A DNA stretch of 64,000 bases, taken from the NCBI RefSeq assembly GCF_001522545.3, contig NC_031777.1, forward strand, positions 2,873,886 to 2,937,885, written 5' to 3'. A program made the translations under genes and the position numbers. The notes under the pieces are model-generated. The model searched no databases, was not told the origin of the DNA, and saw only the letters and a program-made list of their open reading frames with translations. Source of the DNA: Parus major (Eukaryota; Chordata; Aves; Passeriformes; Paridae). Below, in pieces: positions 1 through 9,759 of this stretch; positions within the stretch are counted from its first letter, which is position 1; each line of letters begins with the position of its first letter.

Positions 1-454
1 ACATGGTCTGTCAAACCATCAGAAGGATTTAGAAGGTGGGGGGGCTCTCCGGGGCAGAAGGGCAGGCCTTGCTTACCCTGGCAAACCATCACATGGTTCC
101 ATCATTGTACTGCTGCTCAGTCTGGGACAAATGGGCTGGAACTGAAGGGATTCCAAGGGAAAGGAATTTTAACCAGAACATTTTAAAGCTTAGCCCAGTT
201 CTGATGAGTATTTTGAAAGAAGCCTTTTTTTTTTTTCCCTAAATGCCAGTCTTCCAGAAAAGCTACAGGAAAAGTGATAGAACAGCAATATGGAATTTGT
301 AACTACTAGAACTCCCCTCCTGCAGCCCTTTCTGAAGAAAGCAGCTGTGTCCAAATGAACACTGGCCATCCCCACTTCCTTTCAGATGTTCCATTTTCTC
401 CTTGTCCCACAGCAGAGATGGGCAGTGGGACAGGGCAGCATCCAACTGCTTTTC

Positions 455-612
455 CAGAGTCACAGAATGGCTGAGGTTGGAGGGACCTTTGGAGGTCACC
501 TGGTCCAAACACTCCACCCAAGGAGGGCCACCAAGAGTCACCTCTGAGGACCTTGTCCAGCTTTTGGGCATCCAAGCACTGAGACTCTACAACCTCTGTG
601 CCCAACACAGGA
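455..612 (-). repeat. CR1 LINE fragment, antisense to the putative ABL2 3' UTR
   Basis: The plus strand reads as the reverse complement of a CR1 3' region: a cacagaatgg start, the ggttggagggacc block, then the ccaccaagag and ccttgtccag blocks typical of avian CR1. The copy is truncated and diverged. If the surrounding transcript is real, the element is part of its 3' UTR. Confidence 0.8.
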
Positions 613-2338
613 TCCTGTTTAGTTCTGACCCCTCCTGTGGTCCAAAAACAAAGGCCAGTGGAATTTGGGGATTGACCTGTTGTAACTCTCATAGAAAGTG
701 TTTTCTCTGCTCTTACCTATAATTTAACACCAGGTAGGTAGATTAGGGCAGAGGTAGTGCTGACTTGACAGTTTTTTTTCCCTCCTAAATTGAAGGTTGC
801 AGAATTTCTGGGACTTCTGCTGCCCTAGGGTGTTTTATTCCCAAACTGCAATGTTCCCCTGCCCCTGGCAGGATAGCAAAAGGATGTTACCTGGGAAAGC
901 TGGTTCTGCTGTAAATTACCATCCAGTTGTTCATCCTTCCACAGCTGCTCCTAAAACTTTTATCATTCCCTCTCCCTTTAGCTAGGTCTGGCTTTCTCTT
1001 CAGCCTTAAAGGTCTCCAGTGTGGCCAATTCTCTGTTTTCTGCCAGATGTGCCAAGGAATGTGTGGGTGCTGACACCCCATTATTTGTCCCAGTGAAGAG
1101 CACTTCATGCTCTGTGGTTTGGGGCGAGGGACAAGGCATAATTCCTCTTGTTCCTTTTCCTCAGCACTGTCAGACAGCTGTGGGGGCACAGCTGGAGCTG
1201 GGCTCTTGCACTGCTGTGGGCCAGAATTTAAAGCAGTCATCTTTGCCACAGGCCTGGTACTGCCCAGCACAAAGCACAGAGTGAGCTCAGGGGGGCACTT
1301 TCTCTTCCTACCACTGTGGGAATTGGCTGACTCACAGGTGCAATTTCTCTCTTCTTCCTGCACTGTGCACCCTTCTTAACCCCAAAGCAGTGCACTTGAT
1401 TTAGTCATGTTCTTCATTAGTGTGGGCAGGGGTGAGGCTGAGCTAAGGGTCTGGCTCTTGGGGCTGCACCAAATTTAGGCAGTGGGAAAGGGGAATTGAA
1501 GGGAGCAGAATTGCTGATGCAGAACACAGCAGGGAGAGAGGGAAGGGCTGTTCTTGTCCTCCTCAGGACATTTCTCCTGAGTGCCACTGGCCTTGTGTCT
1601 GTGAGACACAGCCAAACACAAGTGTTGACATCTGCCAGGGTGCTGCTGCAGGAGTTGTGGGGCACAGGGAACCAAACCCCCCAGTGGAGACAGAGCAGCC
1701 CCTCCCCATCAGGCAGAGGTGTGGGGTGTGCAGCCACAGAGCAATCCCAACCCTCGTATCCTACCACTTACCTGAGGCAGGCTGTTCTTCTGGGGCATCC
1801 ACAGTGTGACAGGCACGAGTGACTCCAGAGGATGGTGGCTACAAAACCATCAGGACACACGCGGCTCAGCCCTGCTGCTCATCAGGAGCTGGCAGGGAGA
1901 CTGACACCTGTGGAAACCTCCCAGGGCACTGTCCAGCAGGGCTGGGTGCTGGGGTTGTGCTGCAGATCTCTGGAGTGCAGAACAAAGCCCTCAGCCCATT
2001 CTCTGGAGGCAGGAAACAGGAGGTTCTGGGACACTGACTTGTTTCTCACAGCTCCACGCTAAGCAATGTCTGTACCAAAGGAGGTCGTTCTTCCCCAAGT
2101 GTCTGTTGTGCACGGGAGGTGGAGCCTGCTCGGCTCACATGGCACTGTTTGTGTTGGTATTGAGGGCAGGAATGGATTGAAATGAAACACGTTAATCACC
2201 AATCACTCTTAGCAGAGTTGTCAACTGTTTTTTTGTTTTTTAATTGTTATTGTAATATATTTTGGTTGTTTTTCTAATTTAATTCTCTCACTATCGTCTG
2301 ACTGTGAACTGCGAACAGTGTTAAACTTGATGTAAATA

Positions 2339-2356
2339 AGGCCCTTGAAAGGGCCT
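2339..2356 (+). other. perfect 8-bp stem hairpin upstream of a poly(A) signal
   Basis: AGGCCCTT and AAGGGCCT are exact reverse complements separated by two bases, giving a compact RNA hairpin (in practice a 6-bp stem with a TTGAAA loop). It lies about 48 bases before the AATAAA at 2404. A role in 3' end processing or RNA stability is inference only. Confidence 0.5.
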
Positions 2357-2403
2357 CTTTGCCTGTCGTTCCACAAAGTTTTGCCAATTTGCATTTTGTT
2401 TTA

Positions 2404-2409
2404 AATAAA
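2404..2409 (+). terminator. canonical poly(A) signal, plus strand
   Basis: AATAAA sits in a T-rich context. A T/G-rich element (tgtcttgtttttgt) begins near 2446, so cleavage is expected at about 2425-2440. It defines the right-hand end of the putative ABL2 transcript. Confidence 0.65.
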
Positions 2410-2577
2410 GGTTGCAATATTTTATTGGCAAAAACCACTCGAGTAGACACTGTCTTGTTTTTGTCACTTAATCAATATTTGAAGCTGCTCAGTCCTAACA
2501 AGAAGCTCATTCATTTGGGTAGAAGAAATCATTAAAAAGAGAATTTAATCCCAGCAGGTTGCAAAAAAAGCAGTATT

Positions 2578-2583
2578 TTTATT
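2578..2583 (-). terminator. candidate distal poly(A) signal of TOR3A
   Basis: The plus strand reads TTTATT, so the minus strand carries AATAAA in the context gcataaataaaaatac, followed by a T-run about 10 bases downstream. It is only about 150 bases from the opposing plus-strand poly(A) site. Confidence 0.4.
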
Positions 2584-2825
2584 TATGCACTATCTGTTTA
2601 GAACCAAACCATTGCCCTGGCCTGGTCAGAGAGCAGCTCTTGCTGATCAGAGCTCACCCAAGTGTGACACACACATCTGTGACCCAGCAAAGCACAGCTC
2701 TTGCCTCGCCCTCCTCAATGTCACCACCTCCCTCAGAGCTGCTCTGTGCCTGCCTCAAACAGTCCCCACCGCCCCCCTGCCACCCCAGCCTGTGGCAGCC
2801 TAACCCAGCTGAGCACTTCTTGACA

Positions 2826-2831
2826 TTTATT
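2826..2831 (-). terminator. candidate proximal poly(A) signal of TOR3A
   Basis: TTTATT on the plus strand equals AATAAA on the minus strand, about 1.5 kb after the TOR3A stop codon. It is an alternative to the signal at 2578. Transcript data would decide which is used. Confidence 0.4.
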
Positions 2832-3420
2832 AAAAGTCCCAGGTTATCCTGGCTGACACAACCTTTTGGCAACTAACCTTCAACCAAGAGCTTGCTAAAC
2901 TTTCTGCCCAGGTGACCAAACACAACCCCAGCTGTGTCCTGTGAGGCAGCAGCCTCCCTGCCCTGATGTTTCCCAGGTTTATGACACCTGAGATTAACCA
3001 TAAACCAAGTCTCAGAAATGCCTGACCACACACGCTGGCACAGCCTGAAGATCCATTCCACACAGCTGCACTGTGAGCAGTGGGAAAGCAGCTGGCTCAT
3101 CTCTGCCTTGGACTATGAAGCCTGTTAGAGGATGTGTCTGTCTGGTCAATCTTTCCCAGAGGTCGTGCTGCTCATCACTGGCACCGCAAAATGGGTCAAA
3201 GCTTAAAATAGACCAAAGGTCCCCCCATGGGGGTGGCTGGGAAGCCAAGCCCTGTCCTTGGCAGGTGCTGTTTCACTCCTCCCCAGCACAGCCCTGTTGG
3301 AAGGGAGTTTTGACCCAGAGGTCAGAGAGTGATTCCTGTAACGCTGATGAAATTTTTTGGGAGCTGCTGCAACACGTTTATCACCTGGCGAGTACCCAGA
3401 CAGCAAACAGCCCCTTGCAG

Positions 3421-3450
3421 TAATAATAATAATAATAGTATTAATAATAA
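3421..3450. repeat. (AAT)n microsatellite, interrupted
   Basis: A run of taa units, about six, an interruption, then about three more, inside the probable TOR3A 3' UTR. Confidence 0.85.
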
Positions 3451-4343
3451 TGCTGATAGCAGCTAAAAAAAACACACCATGAAATGTATTGAAGAGAAAA
3501 ATGAAAAAAAGGAAGGAAAAAAGTCAAGCTTTTACTGCACCCATGAAAATTCACATTCAGCTGCAGCCTGATGCTTCAGCCATCACCCTCCTCACCTGCA
3601 CTTGGCCTTTGGCAGAGGAGTTCTCTCCCCTTTTTGGTTTTGCAGTGAAGGAAATGGGCTCTTCACCAACCCACTCAGAAAAATAATTGCAGCAGAAGAT
3701 CCCCTCACCCCGGCAGCTGCTTCCATACAACGGAAGACTCCAGTGAGAGGTGGAGACTCCAAGGTGAGAGCTTGGATCTGGCATCTCCAGAGGAGATTAT
3801 TCAGTCCTTTTCTCCCTGCACAGACTATGATCCTGGCCCACGTGTCCCTGACACCAGACACCTTAGAAAGGCATGAGATCAATAGAGGGGAAAAACTCAA
3901 CTCCAGCAAAACAGTTCTGGGTGTTCGTGTAAAGTGACAGAGAAAACTGGGGACAGGGACGTGGCTTTGGCCACACTGTCCCAACAGGACCAGCCTGTCC
4001 AAGGCCTCCCTCCACCACACAGCAACAAACCAAGGACCTGGACATTCCCAGTCTCCACTCACATGGAACAGCGTCTGCCAGCAGAACCACATCACCCCTT
4101 CAGGCTACTGCCAGCTAAAAGAAGGGATTTAAAACACCAGACAGACTCCAAATGCAACCAAGCACAGGCTGTCCCCACATCCCAGGAGTAAGGGATGCAC
4201 CTCCTTCACTGCAACAGTGAGTAATGGGGGGTTTAAGTCTCTGTTAAGTCCCTGTGCAGTGCCTGGCTGGGTCATTTGCTTCTGACCCTGTGCAAAGAGA
4301 GCAGCTCCCAGAGTGCAGAAACACCAGTGCTCCCACCTGGTGT

Positions 4344-4594
4344 TCAGGGAAGGAAGTAATTGATGCGCTGGGGCACGGATTTGCAGCCCTGTGCAGAGAA
4401 AAGCTTCTCCTCTTTGGGAACAAAAACCATCATCTGGGCCACCTCATCCAGCGTTGCCTCGGTGTAGGGAAGGCCGCGGGCCAGGAAGGCGTCCCGTGCA
4501 CAGAGCTTCACGTGCTGATACTCCAGAGGCAGGAACGGCACCACAAAATCGATGAGGCTCTCTCTGAGGAGGTGGCTGTGGGCATAACTGTTCT
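4344..4594 (-). CDS. TOR3A: TOR3A terminal coding exon 6 (sensor 2)
   Basis: It encodes residues 329-411. The conserved block FLPLEYQHVKLCARDAF is followed by TLDEVAQMMVFVPKEE, and then by sensor 2 in SAQGCKSVPQRINYFLP and the stop. The acceptor is ctccag|AGAACAG; phase requires this AG and not the AG two bases further in. Confidence 0.95.
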
Positions 4595-7500
4595 CTGGAG
4601 CAGAACACAAGACAAGGCAAACTCAGGAGCTTCACCTGAGAGCATCATCCCTCTGCGAGGCCAGGCTTGGCTCCGAGGGGCTGGGACCCACTTGTGCACT
4701 CTGAGCACCGAGCATCTCTAGGAATCACACCAAGAGACACCTGGAGCCCCAGGGAAGCATCGGTACTGCCCTGTGACATTGAGCTGCCTCTTGTCCCCAG
4801 CCATTTTCAGGGCTGAGGGGGGCCAGAAGGTCTCTTGGCTCCCTCCCCACCTGCCTTGGCTCACAGGGACCAAGGACGGGGCTCTCACTGTCAAACCCCC
4901 GAGCTGGGCTGCAGCGAGGTGCCTTGTTCCCCCAGGCACAGCCCTGCATGGCACACGGTGGGTGGGATGGGTGGGATGGTGCAGAGGGACAGCTTTGCAG
5001 ACAGCCTGCCCAGAGCCCCCTGAGCGAGCCCAGCCCTTACCTGCAGCCTCCTGCAGCTCCAGCCGCAGCCGCTGCTCCAGCAGCTCCAAGGAGATCTCCT
5101 CCCGTGCCCGGCCGGCTCGCCAGAAGTCCAGGGCGACCTCATTGATGGTGTTGCCACCAAGATTGCTGTGGACACACAGGGAAGTCACTCAAGATTTCCC
5201 CCAAAGCTGAACCGCTGAGAGCTGCCAGCACCTTCTCTGCAGACAGGCCCCAGCATTTCTGTTGGCAACAGAGGATTTGCTGTCTAGGATCAGCACGTGG
5301 AGAGCCAGCCTGCTTCCCAAAGAGCCCCTTTCCATAGGCATCGATGCAGCTGTCTGCCATCCTGCCAGCTCAGACCCAGGGGCAGCAGACTCCTCCATCT
5401 CCTCAGTCCCCTGTCCTGGCTTGGGAAGCCACTGACCCCACAGGTGACACTGCTCCACAGCAAACGCTGAACAAACCACCACAAAGTCCAGGTTAAAGGG
5501 CAGAGCACATGGCAGGAGTCCCACTGGAAGTAAAGGTCCAGGGCAGGGATTCAAGTGGCAGCCCAGGACATGGCAAAGCATCCTCTGCCCATGGGGCAAA
5601 GCAGCAGCACAGTTCCCACCTAAGGACTACTCTGGACACCCATGGGGGCAGCTCTGTGGTGGGATTTGCAGGGTCCTGGCAGCTGTTGAGGGTCCCAGGA
5701 CAGCCCTTTGCCCTGGAAAGCATGTCCAGGAGAGGTGTCAGCCCCAAGTGCTGGTGAGGGGTTTTCCCCCAGTCCTGAATGCCCCAGTGAACTGGGAACC
5801 AGCTGGATGCAGAGCTTGTGTGGGTGGGAGGCACAGATCTTGCACCCCATCCTCATGTCACAGGCTCTGGGCCCCAAATGGAAGGCAGGGAAAATTAAAA
5901 AGCCACCACTGTTTCCCACCATGCCCCCACCCCTTGTCAGGTAGAAAACAGCTTGTACTGATCCTGCTCCCAACCCAAACTCAGCAGAAACAGGACAGAC
6001 AGCCAGTCCTCCCCTGTCCCCAGCTCCCACACCTGGGCAAAGCTGCAGGACCGTGCCAGTGTCCACAGGAGCCCTGGGGCAGAGCCATCCCTCCTAAAGC
6101 AGGTCAGTGTCACACTGCCACCAGGAATGATGAAAGCCCTGGGATTACACACTGCTGCAGTTCAAGGCACCCTGCTCCCCTCTGCTTGCTGGCATGAGGG
6201 GGGTGACACTGCCCATTCCTGACCTTCCTGGCTCATCAGGCAGGACACAAGGTCAGCCCAGAGCAGCTGGCAGCACCTCCCCCTTCCACCACAGCTCCTT
6301 CCACTCAGGTGTGGAGTGTGGAGAGTTCCACAGGCACCAGGCACACAGACAGGTCCTCCACAGGCAGGGAAAGCTCTCTGAGAGAACCACCAAGCTTGGA
6401 GGTTGTAACACTTGCCTGGATGGTGGGAGGTGCAGGAGGAATGCTCTGCTCACCTCCATCCAGTAGGAACTGCCAGAGCCAAGCTCAAGGCTGCGATTCC
6501 TAAACTGAAGAGGGCCCAAGATGCAGATATCTCCCTCTTTAGGAGCACTTCAGTCAGAAGCCTGTCTCACATCCTGGTTTTTAGATGTCCCATTTCCTCC
6601 TCCAGCTGCATCCCACCCAGGGACAGGGCTGGGGTGCACATGTGCCCAACTCCTGGGAAAGGAACCAACTAAACCAGGCTGTGCTGATGCCAGGATCAGC
6701 CTCAGCACCTCAGTCTGCAGCCACAGCCAGGCAGTGGGAACTTCCCACCAAGACCTTCAGCCCCAGCTTTGCTCCCTGGAGTGTGACATCACCTGCTCAG
6801 CTGGGCAGGGTGACACCACGTTAACTGACTCTGCTTCCTTGCCTAAAAGTCTAGACACTGGCTCAGGTGTCCCAGCTCAGCTGGACCTCAGCTCCTCCTG
6901 CAAATGTCCTGTTCCCAGGGAGGATCTGTAGGCAAAACTGAACATGGAGGAAAGCACCACGAGGGAACGAGGTTTCTGTGTCCTGCAGCCTCAGCCCTTT
7001 GTATCACACACCTCTGGGGATAAACACCATCACTTGGTTCCTCCCATCCCTTCAGGGGAACCAGAAATCACCTGAGGAAGAGGAAGATGGATCTCTGTGG
7101 ATCTGCCTGGCCCTGGCTGTCGTGTTGAGCCATGAAAGGTTTGATGGCATCCAGGAGGCTGGAATGGAGCTTCTCGGCCTCGTCGAAGATGAGCAGGGCC
7201 TGCCCGCAGCGCTGCACGGTCTCGCTGATCTGCCTCTGCAGCTGGACCTGCAGCAGAGGGGAGGAGCGTCAGGAGCCCCTGGGATAACCCAGCCAAGCAC
7301 CACAGCTGCTCCATCTCCTCCCACCCAGAGAGACAGGGCACAGAACAGGAAGAGCAAAGGCAGGAAAACGAGTGAGGCATGGTAAATTAGTCTAACAAGT
7401 GAAGGAAAGAGGAAAGAAATCAAGTGGTGCAAAGGCTCCACTCACCCTGCTGCAAACAGACTGACACCCAGCCAGTCTCTGAGCAACGGCTTCCTGCCCC

Positions 7501-9443
7501 CAAACCCCCTCCCTGCAGCTTTTATCCCTGAGCATGACAGTAAATGACATGGAATATCCCTTTGGCACTAGGGCTCAGCTCTTTGGTGTGTCCCAACTTC
7601 TTGTACACCTCAGCCTGCTGACCCCAGGGGCTGAGTGTGAGAGGGGGGAAGCCTTGAGGCTGTGCAAGCACTGCTCAGCAGTAACCAGGACAGTGCTGTG
7701 GGATCCGGTTTCACTCACAAACCCAAACCACAGCCCCACACGGGCTGCTGGGAAGGACACGAACTCCAGCCCAGCACCCTGGACCATCCCGTGGTGGTGG
7801 CTCTCACCTTGTAGGAGTCCACGTAGTTGTGATGTGGGAAGTGGAGGAGGGAGACGAAGACCCTGACACAGTCACTCTTCAGCCCATCCCGGTACAGGTG
7901 ACTGGCCATCATCCGAGCCACAAAGTTCTTCCCTGTGCCAGACCAGCCATGGAAGGACAGGACCAGAGCCTTCTGGGGCCGTGGGCTCTGCAGGAACCCC
8001 CGCACTGCCCGCACCACCACGTCCTTGGCCAAGTGCTGCCCGTGGAGCTGCCCACTGAGGTCTGCCTCCAGCCCTGCACAGAGAGAGCACGAGCTCAGCC
8101 TTCCACTGCCAGCACAGCTACTGCAGGTGTAAGAGGAGAAAACGTGGCAGGGCTGCCTGGCTGAGAGGACTCTGAAGTGACATAAAAGCCACAGGCTGCC
8201 TGTGCGCTGCCTACAACAGCTTCTGGCCCCAAAAAGACACAAATCCTCTGCTGGCTCATTTTTTTCCTTTAGGAAGAGGCAGGGGTGTTTGGCAGCTGCA
8301 GAGAGCACCGATGTCCAAAGGCCCTCCAAGCTCCCAGCACAGGATTTGCATGCCAGGAGTCTTAGGGAAACACAAAGACCGCTACTCATGGCTTACACAC
8401 AGGTCTCATGTGCCCTCCTGACCTAGAGCAGGGTCCTGGGCGGGTTTGGATCCCAGTGAACGTGCCTGGAAGCCATGGGCTGCAGGCAGGGCTCATGGCA
8501 AGCTGGAGCAGATATGCTGTGCAGCAAGGAACAAACCCTCCTTGGTCTCAGAACTTGAAATGGGACACAGGAGTGAGCTCAGCCTCTCACTCTGCCACAG
8601 CTCAGCACCCCACTCAGAAAAGCCCTTTACTAACATCACTTTCTAGGACACACTTTATCAGGAAAAAAAAAGAGAAAAGCTCAAAGAAAGCCACACAAGC
8701 AGCGCAGCCCCCACCTGTGATGTTGTTGGTTATCCTGCAGTCTCCTGTCTCACAGCACTTGCCGAAGCTGCAGTACCAGGCAGAGAGGATCTCCAGGTAA
8801 TCCTGGCCCACCAGAGGGAAGCCCCAGCCTGGAAACGGGAGCAGTCTGAGCAGAGAGGCTCCAGGAAAGAGGCTTTTTTACATTTTGAGTGGACGCTCAG
8901 CTGAGCCCTGTTTCGGGCAGCCCTCTCCCAGGTGCAGGGACCCAGCCATGCCCTGTCTGTGGGGAGGGACACCGAGCTCGGGCCTGGTTCGAGATGGCTC
9001 CGAGCGCCCAAGGAGCTCCAGAGCACTCCCCTCATGCCGGGGCAGCGACCCTCGGGAAGGAGCGGCGGGCACAGCAAGGTCCGGACCTGCTGCTGCCTCC
9101 TGGCCTCGGGAGGGGGAGAGAACAGAGCAAGGTGCTCACCTGGGATGGGGCCGGCCTCTCGTTCTCGCTGCTTCTCCTCCTCCTCTTCCTCGCAGCCCTC
9201 CTGCCACACCTTGCACGCCAGGTACCGCCAGTACTGCCTGGAGAGAGCGCCCACAGCTCCCAAATGCTTCTTCACGGCTTCGTACCTCACCCTGCCCCAC
9301 GGTCCCCGCTCCGGGACGGGTCCCTGCTCCTCTGCCCAGGGCTCCCGGGGCGGTGGCCTCGTCCCGGGGCTGCCCGAGCCGCCCAGGAGCAGCAGCAGCA
9401 CCAGGACACAGCGGCCGAGCCCGCCGGGCCTGCCCCGGCCCAT
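4344..9443 (-). CDS. TOR3A: TOR3A, torsin-3A (ER-lumenal AAA+ ATPase), six coding exons
   Basis: Coding exons on the minus strand: 9443-9140, 8828-8715, 8073-7808, 7247-7072, 5165-5041, 4594-4344. They sum to 1236 bases, 411 residues plus stop; human TOR3A has about 397. All five introns have GT-AG ends and the phases join. A hydrophobic signal peptide (about residues 10-25) predicts entry into the ER lumen. An NIT sequon lies at N137. Walker A is GWSGTGKN (182-189), with the Asn typical of torsins; Walker B is LLIFDE (246-251); the sensor-1 segment FLFLSN ends at 288; the sensor-2 GCK is at 398-400. All ATPase motifs look intact. Torsins need LAP1/LULL1-type cofactors; TOR3A's substrate is poorly known. 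The start codon has a perfect Kozak match (GCCGCCATGG) and no ATG precedes it in frame. Torsin-1 or -2 was considered; the C-terminus through RINYFLP and the gene neighbours fit TOR3A. Confidence 0.95.
5041..5165 (-). CDS. TOR3A: TOR3A coding exon 5
   Basis: It encodes NLGGNTINEVALDFWRAGR and the Leu/Glu-rich helix LELLEQRLRLELQEAA (to residue 328 and part of 329). It corresponds to the SNLRGDIINEV region of the human protein. The acceptor is ccacag|CAATC and the donor is TGCAG|GTAAGG. Confidence 0.92.
7072..7247 (-). CDS. TOR3A: TOR3A coding exon 4 (Walker B and sensor 1)
   Basis: It encodes residues 229-287: a predicted helix, then LLIFDEAEKLH (Walker B), then SIFLFLS leading into sensor 1. 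The acceptor ctgcag|GTCCAG was chosen because it gives the same length as the mammalian protein; a second AG six bases further in would drop two residues. The donor is CTCAG|GTGATT. Confidence 0.93.
7808..8073 (-). CDS. TOR3A: TOR3A coding exon 3 (Walker A)
   Basis: It encodes residues 140-228, with the LHGQHL torsin signature (149-154), the Walker A loop GWSGTGKN and the following NFVARMM helix. It ends in phase 0 with YVDSYK. The acceptor is gtgcag|GG and the donor is AAG|GTGAGA. Confidence 0.95.
8715..8828 (-). CDS. TOR3A: TOR3A coding exon 2 (Cys-rich segment)
   Basis: It encodes residues 102-139 and part of 140, including WYCSFGKCCETGDC and the NNIT glycosylation sequon. The closely spaced Cys residues match the pre-AAA segment of torsin-3A. 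The acceptor is ccag|GC and the donor is CACAG|GTGGGG. Confidence 0.93.
9140..9443 (-). CDS. TOR3A: TOR3A coding exon 1 (signal peptide and N-terminal region)
   Basis: It encodes residues 1-101 plus one base. It begins MGRGRPGG and continues with a Leu-rich signal core. A conserved LSRQYWRYLACKVW segment follows, then a run of six glutamates (85-90). The donor is CAG|GTGAGC. The exon is very GC-rich and lies inside the promoter CpG island. Confidence 0.93.
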
Positions 9444-9454
9444 GGCGGCGCTGA

Positions 9455-9484
9455 GGGCTCCGGGGGGCTCCGGGGGGCTCCGGG
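9455..9484. repeat. 10-bp tandem repeat, three copies, in the TOR3A 5' UTR
   Basis: The unit GGGCTCCGGG occurs three times head to tail just upstream of the TOR3A start codon. It is G/C-rich and likely to be length-variable. Confidence 0.8.
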
Positions 9485-9759
9485 GACTGAGGGCCCTGGC
9501 CCGGCTCCGCTGGGCCCGAGCTGATCGCGCTTCCCGGGGCGGTGCTGGGCAGCAGCGGCCGGCCCCGGCCAGACGTGGCTTCCTTGTCGCCGTCCCAGCC
9601 ACGGGGACGCGACCAAACCCAAGCCCGAGGCCGAGCAGAGGCTCCGGCCCCGCCCCGGGCCCGGCCAGCCCTGGCTGGGAGGGGAAGGAGCTGGAGCGAT
9701 GCCCGGGGAGGCTCCCGGAGCACCGGGGCCACACAAATAATCTGGGTTTTTTTTAAGTA

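Larger units (their letters stand above)
1..2430 (+). other. ABL2: putative 3' UTR end of ABL2 (non-receptor tyrosine kinase)
   Basis: No reading frame here resembles a known protein. The stretch ends with a canonical AATAAA (2404-2409), followed about 35 bases later by a T/G-rich downstream element, which together look like a functional plus-strand poly(A) site. Vertebrates keep the order FAM20B-TOR3A-ABL2, with ABL2 convergent to TOR3A and carrying a long 3' UTR, so this is most simply the distal ABL2 3' UTR. The identity rests on synteny, not on coding sequence: the ABL2 coding region would lie left of the window. An antisense CR1 fragment (455-612) is embedded in it. An unrelated noncoding transcript is the alternative. 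Confidence 0.5.
2560..4343 (-). other. TOR3A: probable TOR3A 3' UTR
   Basis: This stretch directly follows the TOR3A stop codon on the minus strand and contains no convincing coding sequence. Minus-strand AATAAA signals occur at 2826-2831 and 2578-2583 and are candidate 3' ends, giving a UTR of roughly 1.5 to 1.8 kb. An (AAT)n tract lies at 3421-3450. The exact end cannot be fixed from sequence alone. Confidence 0.5.
8980..9720 (-). promoter_or_regulatory. TOR3A: TOR3A CpG-island promoter and 5' UTR
   Basis: The stretch is strongly GC- and CpG-rich and surrounds the start codon at 9443. Sp1-type GC boxes are visible, for example CCCCGCCCC at 9648-9656. No TATA box is evident upstream of 9443. 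Transcription probably starts between about 9450 and 9700. A 10-bp repeat occurs three times at 9455-9484, in the 5' UTR. Confidence 0.7.

Noticed and set aside
8730..9734. 334-codon minus-strand open frame
   Set aside because: It is TOR3A exon 1 with an upstream UTR extension, read through intron 1. The spliced model with the Kozak ATG at 9443 joins correctly to exon 2.
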